A stretch of DNA of 19,737 nucleotides from Bordetella parapertussis (GTDB lineage: Bacteria; Pseudomonadota; Gammaproteobacteria; Burkholderiales; Burkholderiaceae_B): positions 1 through 19,737 of the forward strand of contig CAMAYM010000046.1 in assembly GCA_945862495.1 (NCBI GenBank). Reading direction: 5' to 3'. The notes under the pieces are model-generated. The model saw only the letters and a list, made by a program, of their open reading frames with translations, was not told where the DNA came from and made no database searches. Below are positions 7,456 through 14,285 of this stretch, one piece after another. Both the position numbers and the translations under genes were made by a program. How positions within the stretch are numbered: position 1 is the first letter of the stretch; each line of letters begins with the position of its first letter.

Positions 7456-8198
7456 AGCCTGAGCAGCCCACTTTATCTCTTGTTAAGGTCAATAAAAATT
7501 ATGGCGCGCACAAAGCCATCCGCGACATTAACTTGCACGTCGACCCAGGCGATTTTGTTGTGCTACTCGGTCCAAGTGGGGCGGGCAAATCAACAATATT
7601 TAAGTGTGTGAGTCAGCTAATTCGAGCCGACTCAGGCGAGGTTTGGCTCAATGACCAACAAATCAATCACCTAAAAGGCAATGCGTTGCGCCTGCAACGT
7701 AGAAAAATCGGCTTGATATTTCAACAATTTAATCTTGTTTCGCGCTTGAGTGCGTTGCAAAATGTATTGTTAGGAAGGCTCGGTCATATGCCAACCTGGA
7801 AAGCGAACCTCGGTTTATTCAGCGAGGCGGATCGACAACTTTGTCTTAGATCACTCGATCGCGTTGGTATGTTAAACAAAGCATACCAACGAGCCGATAC
7901 GCTATCCGGGGGTCAACAACAAAGGGTTGCGATCGCCAGAGTCATGGCGCAAGAGAGTGATTTAATTCTTGCCGATGAGCCCGTTGCCAGTCTAGACCCA
8001 GTGACTTCCAGACAAGTACTGAGTCAACTTAAAGAAATTGCAGCAGAAAGCAATATGGCTATTTTATGCAGTTTGCATCAAACCGATCTGGCGCTTGAAT
8101 TTGCGGATCGCATTATTGCGATGAGTAATGGCATCATTACATTTAATAAAAACGCAGGTGACGTGCAAAAAATTGAGTTGGAATCTATTTATATCTAG
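7452..8198 (+). CDS. phnC: Phosphonate-type ABC transporter ATP-binding protein
   Basis: Cytoplasmic ATPase of the PhnC family, 248 residues. Motifs are complete: Walker A GPSGAGKST, Q-loop FQQFNLV, signature LSGGQQQRVAIAR, Walker B LILADEPVASLD and switch histidine in SLHQTD. The insert RLGHMPTWKANLGLFSEADR is characteristic of PhnC rather than other importer ATPases. The start is GTG, overlapping the permease stop codon (GTGA), with GAGGAAAG a few bases upstream as ribosome site; no ATG is available near the N-terminus. The order binding protein, permease, ATPase is a variant of the common phnCDE order. No C-P lyase, phosphonatase or phosphite dehydrogenase gene is next to it, so the substrate (phosphonate, phosphite or another small oxyanion) is uncertain. 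Confidence 0.92.
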   Translation: MKPEQPTLSLVKVNKNYGAHKAIRDINLHVDPGDFVVLLGPSGAGKSTIFKCVSQLIRADSGEVWLNDQQINHLKGNALRLQRRKIGLIFQQFNLVSRLSALQNVLLGRLGHMPTWKANLGLFSEADRQLCLRSLDRVGMLNKAYQRADTLSGGQQQRVAIARVMAQESDLILADEPVASLDPVTSRQVLSQLKEIAAESNMAILCSLHQTDLALEFADRIIAMSNGIITFNKNAGDVQKIELESIYI

Positions 8199-8244
8199 AT
8201 GGACTCATTAAGATCCTTTTAAATTTCCTCTTCTCTTCACTTGC

Positions 8245-8270
8245 GTGCGCCAGCGCACAGACTCCCTCTT
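8245..8270 (+). terminator. Possible weak terminator after phnC
   Basis: GTGCGC at 8245-8250 and GCGCAC at 8253-8258 form a GC-rich inverted repeat, giving a five-pair stem with a four-base loop, about 50 bases after the ATPase stop codon. The following sequence is pyrimidine-rich (ACTCCCTCTTTT) but without a clean T-run, so termination would be inefficient. Confidence 0.35.
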
Positions 8271-8272
8271 TT

Positions 8273-8305
8273 CCATCCATGACAATCGTTTCATAGATGG
8301 AGAGG
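8273..8305 (+). promoter_or_regulatory. Inverted repeat overlapping the ribosome site of the decayed exporter
   Basis: CCATC (8273-8277) plus ATGA (8279-8282) pair with TCAT (8291-8294) plus GATGG (8296-8300), with one mismatch and an eight-base loop. The right arm overlaps the ribosome site GGAGAGG (8299-8305). It could be an operator or a translation-blocking hairpin of the former gene. The structure is visible; any function is inference. Confidence 0.3.
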
Positions 8306-8309
8306 TACT

Positions 8310-9637
8310 TTGCATGAAAAAAACAAACACTTAAGCCCGCCCCAGCCACCAGCCATCAACCGTCAGCTGTGGCTCCGCTTTTTAACAATCGCCAAACCAT
8401 ACTGGGTCTCAGTGCAACGTTGGTCGCAATGGGCAGGACTCGGACTATTAGTCATTCTATTGGTTCTGCAAACAGTTAGCAGCGTCCTGTTTAACCGCGA
8501 GTCAGGCGAGTTCATTTCCGCATTAGCGGACCAGGACGGATCGCGTTTTTGGAGCTCGATCTGGCGCTACGGTTATATCCTGACCGCTGCCATCCCTATT
8601 TATAGTTTTTTCTATTTTTCTCTAGACACCATCTCTTTACGCTGGAGAAAATGGCTGACGGATCATTTCATGCAGCGATACTTTAAGGAGCGCGCTTACT
8701 ACCAACTCGGCCAAACAACCACAATTGACAATCCAGATCAACGCATCGCCGAGGACATCAATACGTTTACCTTGCAGTCCTTATTCTTTGCGACAGTCAT
8801 TGTGGGCTCTGTCATACAAATTATTGCATTCGGAGGCGTCCTCTGGTCGATCTCACCCAATCTCATTTATTTTCTGATTGGCTATTCAGCCTTTAGCTCT
8901 TGGTTCACCGCAGCTGTATTTGGCAAGCCACTGATTGGATTAAATTTTCTTCAGCTACAGCGAGAGACGGATTTTCGTTTTGGGTTGGTGCGTGTGCGAG
9001 AACACTCGGAGCCGATTGCCTTTTATGATGGTGAAGTACGAGAGATCACCTTGCTGCAACGAATGTTCGCTTTAGTCTTCCAAAATCAACAGCGCGTTTT
9101 GCGCTGGAAACTCAAGCTCAATCTTTTTCAATTTACTCACAACTTTCTAACTGCAGTGATCCCCACCGTGATTATTGCCAATGACGTCCTTTCTGGACGT
9201 TTAGAAGTCGGTTTGGCGGTACAAGCTGCGGGCGCTTTTGCTTCGATGTTGATTGCGCTCACCGTGTATTCAAACAAAGGCCTGATGATCGTTGGCGAAA
9301 GTGGTACGGGTAAAAGCTCTTTATTACGTGTCATTGCAGGATTGTGGTCGACTGGCTCAGGGGAAATCGTGCGTCCTTCCAGGCACGAACTGCATTTTTT
9401 GCCACAGCAACCCTATCATCCGCTCGGTGATCTAAGGTGTCAGCTGAGCTATCCACAAGTGCGCTCGATGCGGCCAACGAAGCGCGGCTATATTCGCAAC
9501 TGCGTGGACTGGACATCACGCCTATTAGTGTGAGTCATCGACAGGCGCTTTTGGATCATCACTATGAGGTGTTAGTGATTTTGGGAGATAGTGGCTGGAG
9601 GATGGAACCCGCTTGTGAGTTTAAGTGGGATGGTTAA
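8310..9637 (+). pseudogene. Decayed YddA/SbmA-like ABC transporter (fused permease-ATPase)
   Basis: Remnant of an ABC_membrane_2-type exporter related to E. coli YddA. The membrane part is well preserved (RLRW-like start, TISLRWRKWLTDHFMQRYF, ERAYYQLG, IDNPDQRIAEDINTFTLQSL, then IAFYDGE). After AGAFASMLIALTVYSN (about 9270) the sequence jumps directly to KGLMIVGESGTGKSSLLRVI, so roughly 100 or more residues linking the membrane and ATPase domains are missing. A second deletion after LRCQLSYP (about 9453) removes the signature motif and Walker B and shifts the frame; the tail TSALDAANEARLYSQLRGLD and HHYEVLVILGDSGWRME continues in the next frame to a stop at 9637. The only in-frame start is TTG at 8310; the better-spaced ATG at 8314 is out of frame. 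Intact relatives have about 570-600 residues. The product cannot hydrolyse ATP normally. Confidence 0.88.
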
Positions 9638-9670
9638 TCTAACGGTAGTGGCATGTTTTACCCTTCAAGA

Positions 9671-10228
9671 TCACACGATCCCGTAGACAATATGCGCAAA
9701 AGGTAAAAAAGCAACAACACCAACTGCAATGGCTACAAGGGTCATCGCAGCAGAGGCCTTCGCTTTGACAGGAGGCAGTATTGATCCTCTTGCTCGACAG
9801 GAATGGAGATCAAAACTTCCCCAAAGCAAGAAGCTGCCAAATAAAATGATTCCGGCAAGAGATCCAATAATCGTTAAATGACAAATTGCCCAAATAATCA
9901 CACCGACCAGCATGGGATCTTTCAGTTTTAGTTTGATCGCGTTGTCAGGAATTGAGGCCGCCGCAATCAACATTAGAGAGACAAAAGCGAAATAAATGTA
10001 GATGAGCCAACCCAAAGGCTGGGATAACCAGATTGTGATGGGCTGAGGTCTGGCTTTCAAATAGCCAAGAGTCATGAACACTAGGCCAGCAATTGATATC
10101 AGCGTTTGAAAAACCTGCGAGGTTTCGACATCTAATTGATCGACCTGGTCTTTGCGCCATAGATCAACGATCATACTGACGAAGTAAATCTCTAGAAAAA
10201 GGATGAATCCATAAACGAGCAAACCCAT
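9671..10228 (-). CDS. NnrU family membrane protein
   Basis: A 185-residue integral membrane protein of the NnrU family. The recognisable segments are GLLVYGFILFLEIYFVSMI at the N-terminus, SIAGLVFMTLGYLKARPQPI, then SIPDNAIKLKLKDPMLVGV, IIWAICHLTIIGSLAGIILF and GSFLLWGSFDLHSCRARGS, and a last hydrophobic helix near the C-terminus. About six membrane helices are expected. NnrU was first noted next to nitric oxide and nitrite reductase genes and is implicated in denitrification; its biochemical role is not established and homologues occur in many proteobacteria without denitrification genes. None are in this window. A strong ribosome site (AAAGGGGG) lies six bases before the ATG. It follows the two TetR genes on the same strand after 74 bases, so it may be under their control. 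Confidence 0.85.
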   Translation of the reverse strand: MGLLVYGFILFLEIYFVSMIVDLWRKDQVDQLDVETSQVFQTLISIAGLVFMTLGYLKARPQPITIWLSQPLGWLIYIYFAFVSLMLIAAASIPDNAIKLKLKDPMLVGVIIWAICHLTIIGSLAGIILFGSFLLWGSFDLHSCRARGSILPPVKAKASAAMTLVAIAVGVVAFLPFAHIVYGIV

Positions 10229-10302
10229 TCTGCGCCCCCTTTAATGCTGGGGAGTTTACATCATAATAAACATTTGCTTATTATGAACTAGCAGATGGTG
10301 TT

Positions 10303-10983
10303 TTAAGCTACTAATTTCAAAATCTTACCGACTAAGCCTTTTTTTGGAATGTCAGGCAATTGCTCAAGTGGGATTTTAGAAATTTCCTCAGCCTCAGCAG
10401 CATTGACACCCAAACTTAAGAGCAGGTGATAAATGACCTGATCCTCATAGTCCTGAGGCTGAGGCGAATCGAGCATTTCTTGAATAGCACCTCGTAAGGT
10501 ACTCATCACGATATTAGCGGCGATCTCAGGAGGCATATCGGTAAAACAGCCTTGCTCAATGCCTTGGGTAACATCCTTTTTAATGTCTTGATAGCCTTTG
10601 TGTTGAATGTCGGCAAATGGCCACTCAGATTTAAGCATTAACCTGCCCAGCAATGGCGTGCCGGTGATTAACCGAATGGCCATTCTGGTTTTAGCCGCCA
10701 TGCGCAGGGGCACATCAAGAATTGTAGAGCCCGCTAATGAGATAGGCGACGTTAGCTCTCGCCCCGCTTGTTTAGCACTGACATTGAGTAAATCATTGAC
10801 GCTGCGAAAGCATTGGAAGAAAGTGCTGCGGGACACTTGCGCATGCTCAGTCACATCTTCAATTTTAATTTCATTGGCAGGTTTAATCGAAACCAACTCA
10901 GGACTGGCAGACACAAGGTGAGAGCGCAACTGCGCATGCTGTTTTTTGTTGTTGCCAAAGAGATGGTGAATAATTTTAGCCAT
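10303..10983 (-). CDS. TetR-type transcriptional regulator (first paralogue)
   Basis: A 226-residue TetR/AcrR-type regulator. The helix-turn-helix is at about residues 41-66 (IEDVTEHAQVSRSTFFQCFR), with the family core of a valine-serine-arginine turn and an aromatic recognition helix. The remaining helices would form the ligand-binding and dimer domain. It is clearly a paralogue of the regulator at 11118-11798: same length, same HTH position, shared segments HAQVSR, RELT/HELT, PLLG...WP, G.FT.MP and a C-terminal tail of the form KIP...LP..G..GKI. The N-terminal helix is less regular than usual. It lies 134 bases downstream of the paralogue and 74 bases upstream of the NnrU gene on the same strand. 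Target and inducer are unknown. Confidence 0.85.
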   Translation of the reverse strand: MAKIIHHLFGNNKKQHAQLRSHLVSASPELVSIKPANEIKIEDVTEHAQVSRSTFFQCFRSVNDLLNVSAKQAGRELTSPISLAGSTILDVPLRMAAKTRMAIRLITGTPLLGRLMLKSEWPFADIQHKGYQDIKKDVTQGIEQGCFTDMPPEIAANIVMSTLRGAIQEMLDSPQPQDYEDQVIYHLLLSLGVNAAEAEEISKIPLEQLPDIPKKGLVGKILKLVA

Positions 10984-11076
10984 TGTTAAATTTTAGCTAG
11001 AAAAGACAAGCTTAATACTCAAACCCTCACAACATACTTGGCATTTGAAAAAGCTAATTAAAACTTTACCTACTGA

Positions 11077-11095
11077 AGTCTGACTAAGTCTGACT
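11077..11095. repeat. Short tandem direct repeat between the TetR genes
   Basis: AGTCTGACT occurs twice (11077-11085 and 11087-11095) with one base between, a 10-base period or one helical turn. It lies about 95 bases upstream of the TetR gene ending at 10303 and could be a regulator site or a chance duplication. Confidence 0.5.
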
Positions 11096-11117
11096 GGGCT
11101 TGACCTCCGAGGTTTTT

Positions 11118-11798
11118 TTAATCGTTTATCCCAGCGATCTTACCTAGCACGCCAGTGGCTGGTAGCTTCAATGCAGTAGGCATTGGAATTTTTAACAGAT
11201 CATCTGCTATTTTTGAATCCAGACCCAAACCCATCAGCACTTGAAAGAGCACTTTATTTTCATAAACCGTAGACGCTGGCTTGCCGAGCATTGTGTGAAC
11301 CCCGCCAATGAGACTTCCGACCAAAAGGTTGCACCCAATTGAAGCAGGCATTTTTGTAAATACCCCTTCTTTAATACCAAGTTCGATGTCAACGCTGATA
11401 TGTTTAAAAACGTTGGTATCGGGGTTTTGACTAGGCCATGGCAGTTGAATAAGAAAATTTCCTAAAAGCGGCACTTTCACCAAATAACGCATCGTGAGCT
11501 TGGAAGTGACAACCAATCGGGTCGCTGTGTCTGGAATCTGATGGGTGATCGCCTCGATCTCAGTGGTGAGTTCGTGCGCCAGTTGACTTGCCAGGGTCAG
11601 AACGGATGCCTGAACGGATGGAAAGTATTTATAGAAGCTACCCCGAGAGACCTGCGCATGCCGAATCACGTCGTCAACATCGATCTCATGAATCGATTTC
11701 TCGAAAGATAGCGACAGCACACTGAAGATCAAAGTGTTTTGCATTTCCTCACGTCGCGAGGCTGCAACTCTAATGCGATGGTCTTGGATTTTCAACAT
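11118..11798 (-). CDS. TetR-type transcriptional regulator (second paralogue)
   Basis: A 226-residue TetR/AcrR-type regulator with the helix-turn-helix at residues 40-62 (VDDVIRHAQVSRGSFYKYFP), a close match to the family consensus in which YKYF forms the recognition helix. It is the paralogue of the regulator at 10303-10983; the HTH falls at the same residue positions, and both end with the same kind of tail (KIP...LP.TG..GKI). No clear ribosome site precedes the ATG at 11798. It is divergent from the YHYH/RCC1/oxidase-like/gsp operon, with 295 bases between the two start codons; TetR proteins often repress a divergent neighbour, so it is the best candidate regulator of that operon. The ligand is unknown. 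Confidence 0.87.
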   Translation of the reverse strand: MLKIQDHRIRVAASRREEMQNTLIFSVLSLSFEKSIHEIDVDDVIRHAQVSRGSFYKYFPSVQASVLTLASQLAHELTTEIEAITHQIPDTATRLVVTSKLTMRYLVKVPLLGNFLIQLPWPSQNPDTNVFKHISVDIELGIKEGVFTKMPASIGCNLLVGSLIGGVHTMLGKPASTVYENKVLFQVLMGLGLDSKIADDLLKIPMPTALKLPATGVLGKIAGIND

Positions 11799-11907
11799 AG
11801 CGTAATTCTTAGCCCAGTAGCTGGTTTTGTTTAGAAGATAAATAGAATCGCTCAGTGAATCATTGTACTTGGCGCACTTTGAAACCCCTACTTTGTGATT
11901 CTACAAC

Positions 11908-11920
11908 CTTGAAAGTCAAG
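11908..11920. promoter_or_regulatory. Inverted repeat in the TetR/YHYH divergent region
   Basis: CTTGA and TCAAG are separated by three bases. It lies 110 bases upstream of the TetR start codon in the 295-base gap between the TetR gene and the YHYH-protein gene. It is a possible second operator. I see nothing else of note in the left half of this gap. Confidence 0.25.
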
Positions 11921-11969
11921 CATCAATCGAGCTTGCGTAAAGTAAAAGGACATGATTTAATGAACAATC

Positions 11970-12004
11970 TGTCATGATGACAAATTGGCATTATTTAATA
12001 TACA
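11970..12004 (+). promoter_or_regulatory. Likely promoter with overlapping palindromic operator
   Basis: A sigma-70-like promoter can be read as ATGACA (11977-11982), 16-base spacer, TATACA (11999-12004). The perfect palindrome TGTCAT-G-ATGACA (11970-11982) covers the -35 hexamer, as expected for a repressor site. Downstream, AATGGTTGT is repeated at 12004-12012 and 12031-12039. Transcription would start near 12011, giving a leader of about 80 bases before the ATG at 12094. The divergent TetR regulator is a natural candidate for binding; this is inference. Confidence 0.5.
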
Positions 12005-12093
12005 ATGGTTGTCACTGCTGTCCGTACATGAATGGTTGTATGCAATAAATAATGCGCAGACATCCACCTGAAACTGCACAATCCGAAAAAAAC

Positions 12094-13203
12094 ATGAATG
12101 ACTTGAAAAAATATCTCAACTATCGCTTAGCCCTTTTAGGGATGGTGGCCATACTGGCGGGATGCGGAGATGGCTCGTCATCAAGCAGCTCACAAACAGG
12201 TTCAGACACGCCAACCACACTGGTGACCGCGGCAAATGGAGTGAGCACTCAAATATGCGCCCCGAATGCTGAATGTATTGCTCCTCTTTTTGCAAAACTC
12301 GCAGGGGTTTCGAACAAACTGAGCATCGCTGCTACGCCTTGGACCGACACTACTACTAACATTATTACCCTCTCTCAGATCCCTTATGTCGAAGGCGCTG
12401 TGACGGCTGCGCAGATCGACCCAGCAGGTAGTGTTTTCTCAATCACAACCGATGACAAATATCGCTACTTCCAAGGTAATGGGTTACCAAGTACGCTAAT
12501 GGGAAATTATCCTGTGCAGCCAGGCACAGCGGCCTACTCGTATTACGCGGCCTTGCCAGGTGGGACTGATCCGCGAACAGGTCAAGAATATTCATCTTCA
12601 GCAGAGATTTCTATTTCCCCATACGACCTGAGAGGAAAATTGCCTTTAAACCCCAAAGTGACTGGCTTTAATCCGATTAACTCGCTCATCGTTGGTATCA
12701 CATTAACCGGTACAGCTTGGCATGCAGAAATTGCAAACGATGCAAATGGTAATTGGTACAGTCCAACCAATGCACTGCCGAATGATCAGTGCTTTGGTCA
12801 CCCCTACTCTCAGCAATATCACCTGCATGGCTATTCATGGAAGTGCTTCCCCAATCAAGGGACTACGGGTCATTCCCCTTTATTTGGCTATGCATTGGAT
12901 GGATTCGGCATTTATGGTCCACGCGGCGACGATGGAAAGATGGTCACGAATGCTCAGTTAGACGAGTGTCATGGCCATACACACCCCGTTGAATTTAATG
13001 GAACGATTCAAAACATCTATCACTACCATTTGAATAATGAATATCCTTTTTCTGTGGGCTGTTTTAGAGGGACGCCTGACTACGCTGCTGCGCTTGGCTC
13101 TGAAGCGATGCGACAGGGCGTGCCCTACGATAAGCTTCCGGATCTGTCAGGAAATACTGTTCCTCCAGGTGTCTCTAAAGTGATAAAAAGCGGGGTGCGC
13201 TAG
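12094..13203 (+). CDS. YHYH-domain lipoprotein
   Basis: An exported 369-residue protein with a YHYH domain. From the ATG at 12094 the signal is MNDLKKYLNYRLALLGMVAI ending in the lipobox LAGC, so it is probably a lipoprotein; a Ser-rich linker follows. The frame is open back to an ATG at 12052, but that would add 14 polar residues before the signal and has no ribosome site. The domain spans the second half: NDQCFGHPYSQQYHLHGYSW (YHLH in the first His motif), then FGYALDGFGIYGPRGDDG, ECHGHTHPVEFNG, and IYHYHLNNEYPFSVGC with the name-giving YHYH. The clustered His and paired Cys suggest metal binding and disulfides in an oxidising compartment. The family has no established function. It is the first gene of the operon with the RCC1, oxidase-like and gsp genes; the next gene starts 14 bases later. 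Confidence 0.87.
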   Translation: MNDLKKYLNYRLALLGMVAILAGCGDGSSSSSSQTGSDTPTTLVTAANGVSTQICAPNAECIAPLFAKLAGVSNKLSIAATPWTDTTTNIITLSQIPYVEGAVTAAQIDPAGSVFSITTDDKYRYFQGNGLPSTLMGNYPVQPGTAAYSYYAALPGGTDPRTGQEYSSSAEISISPYDLRGKLPLNPKVTGFNPINSLIVGITLTGTAWHAEIANDANGNWYSPTNALPNDQCFGHPYSQQYHLHGYSWKCFPNQGTTGHSPLFGYALDGFGIYGPRGDDGKMVTNAQLDECHGHTHPVEFNGTIQNIYHYHLNNEYPFSVGCFRGTPDYAAALGSEAMRQGVPYDKLPDLSGNTVPPGVSKVIKSGVR

Positions 13204-13217
13204 GCCCGATCGAAAAC

Positions 13218-14285
13218 ATGTCCTTCAACATTCTTGCCATTGATGCTGGCAAAAGCCAAACCTTAGCGCTTTTACAAAATGGCGAGGTATTGGGATGGGG
13301 GGGCGCGGGTAGCGGACGTTATTCGCCCGGAAATATCGATATCTGCAGTCCTCGAAGATCAAATCGCGATCCTGTATTCGTTGGGCAATCTGAACGTTTT
13401 TCTACAACGTCCGCTGGCTACGGTGTCAGTCTGGGCGTGACGATGAAAAACGAAGTGTTAGTTTGGGGTTGGAATCCAATCGGTATCGGTGGTGCTTCGG
13501 CAAGTTCTGAAATACCCACCCTCATAGAATCCATTGCTCGCCCTGTATCCGTGGCGGCAGGTCAATCAATCTTTGCTGCCCTTGATCAAGCAGGCAGTCT
13601 TTACACTTGGGGGCTCAATGTGGATCACGCACTAGGCCGGCCGACTGAACATATGAATGCTTTGCCTGGCATTGTGCAGGACCTTCCCGCTATGCAAGCA
13701 GTCGCGCTGGGTGATCACTTTATGATCGCGTTATCGCACGCGGGTGAAGTTTTTTCTTTTGGCAGTAATTCCGCTGGACAACTTGGGCTCGGGCATCTAA
13801 AAAACGCAACTTCTCCAACACCTGTTCGCCTCACGGCTTCGATTAAGAGTATCGCCGTAGGTGCGACCCACGTCTTAGCGCTTAGCCGTGAGGGCGACGT
13901 TTACGCTTGGGGGAGCAATCAATATGGACAGTTAGGTCGTCCTCAGCGGCGCTACGACAGCCAAGCGACGTTGATTAAGATGCCAGAAAAAATATCAGCA
14001 CTCGCTGCCGGTATGCATTTTTCCTTAGCGTTATCAGAGTCCGGCCTCGTCTACGCCTGGGGGTGGAACGGTGTTGGCCAACTCGGCACCCATGACAGAC
14101 AGCCTCGCAGTACACCTACAAAAGTGCTGGGGCTTGGCCTAGTGCAGGCCATCGCTGCGGGTGAGATGCATGCGGTGGCCGTTGGCAAGCAAGCTTTATT
14201 CGGCTGGGGGAGTAATGAAGCCGGTCAGATCGGTGGAGCCGCGCAACAACAATTAATGCCTGTTCCCTTTTGGGAAAATGGCTGA
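13218..14285 (+). CDS. RCC1-repeat beta-propeller protein
   Basis: A 355-residue protein built of about seven RCC1-type repeats, enough for one closed seven-bladed propeller. Repeat cores include ALLQNGEVLGWG, ALDQAGSLYTWG, ALSHAGEVFSFGSNSAGQLG, ALSREGDVYAWGSNQYGQLG, ALSESGLVYAWGWNGVGQLG and FGWGSNEAGQIGG. The first repeat begins within the first 20 residues, and there is no signal peptide or membrane helix, so the protein looks cytoplasmic even though the genes on both sides encode exported lipoproteins. Bacterial RCC1 proteins are mostly uncharacterised; the fold is a protein-interaction platform, and the eukaryotic namesake acts on Ran. A binding or quality-control role for the exported neighbours before translocation is conceivable. 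It starts 14 bases after the YHYH gene and overlaps the oxidase-like gene by eight bases. Confidence 0.88.
   Translation: MSFNILAIDAGKSQTLALLQNGEVLGWGGAGSGRYSPGNIDICSPRRSNRDPVFVGQSERFSTTSAGYGVSLGVTMKNEVLVWGWNPIGIGGASASSEIPTLIESIARPVSVAAGQSIFAALDQAGSLYTWGLNVDHALGRPTEHMNALPGIVQDLPAMQAVALGDHFMIALSHAGEVFSFGSNSAGQLGLGHLKNATSPTPVRLTASIKSIAVGATHVLALSREGDVYAWGSNQYGQLGRPQRRYDSQATLIKMPEKISALAAGMHFSLALSESGLVYAWGWNGVGQLGTHDRQPRSTPTKVLGLGLVQAIAAGEMHAVAVGKQALFGWGSNEAGQIGGAAQQQLMPVPFWENG

Noticed and set aside
11103..11118. Palindrome ACCTC-C-GAGGT followed by a T-run, as a plus-strand terminator
   Set aside because: The stem can have only about four pairs and no plus-strand gene ends upstream of it; the minus-strand gene ending here has no T-run in its own direction.
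12052..12093. Longer N-terminus for the YHYH lipoprotein
   Set aside because: It would place 14 polar residues before a complete lipoprotein signal and has no ribosome site; the ATG at 12094 fits better, though the longer start is not excluded.
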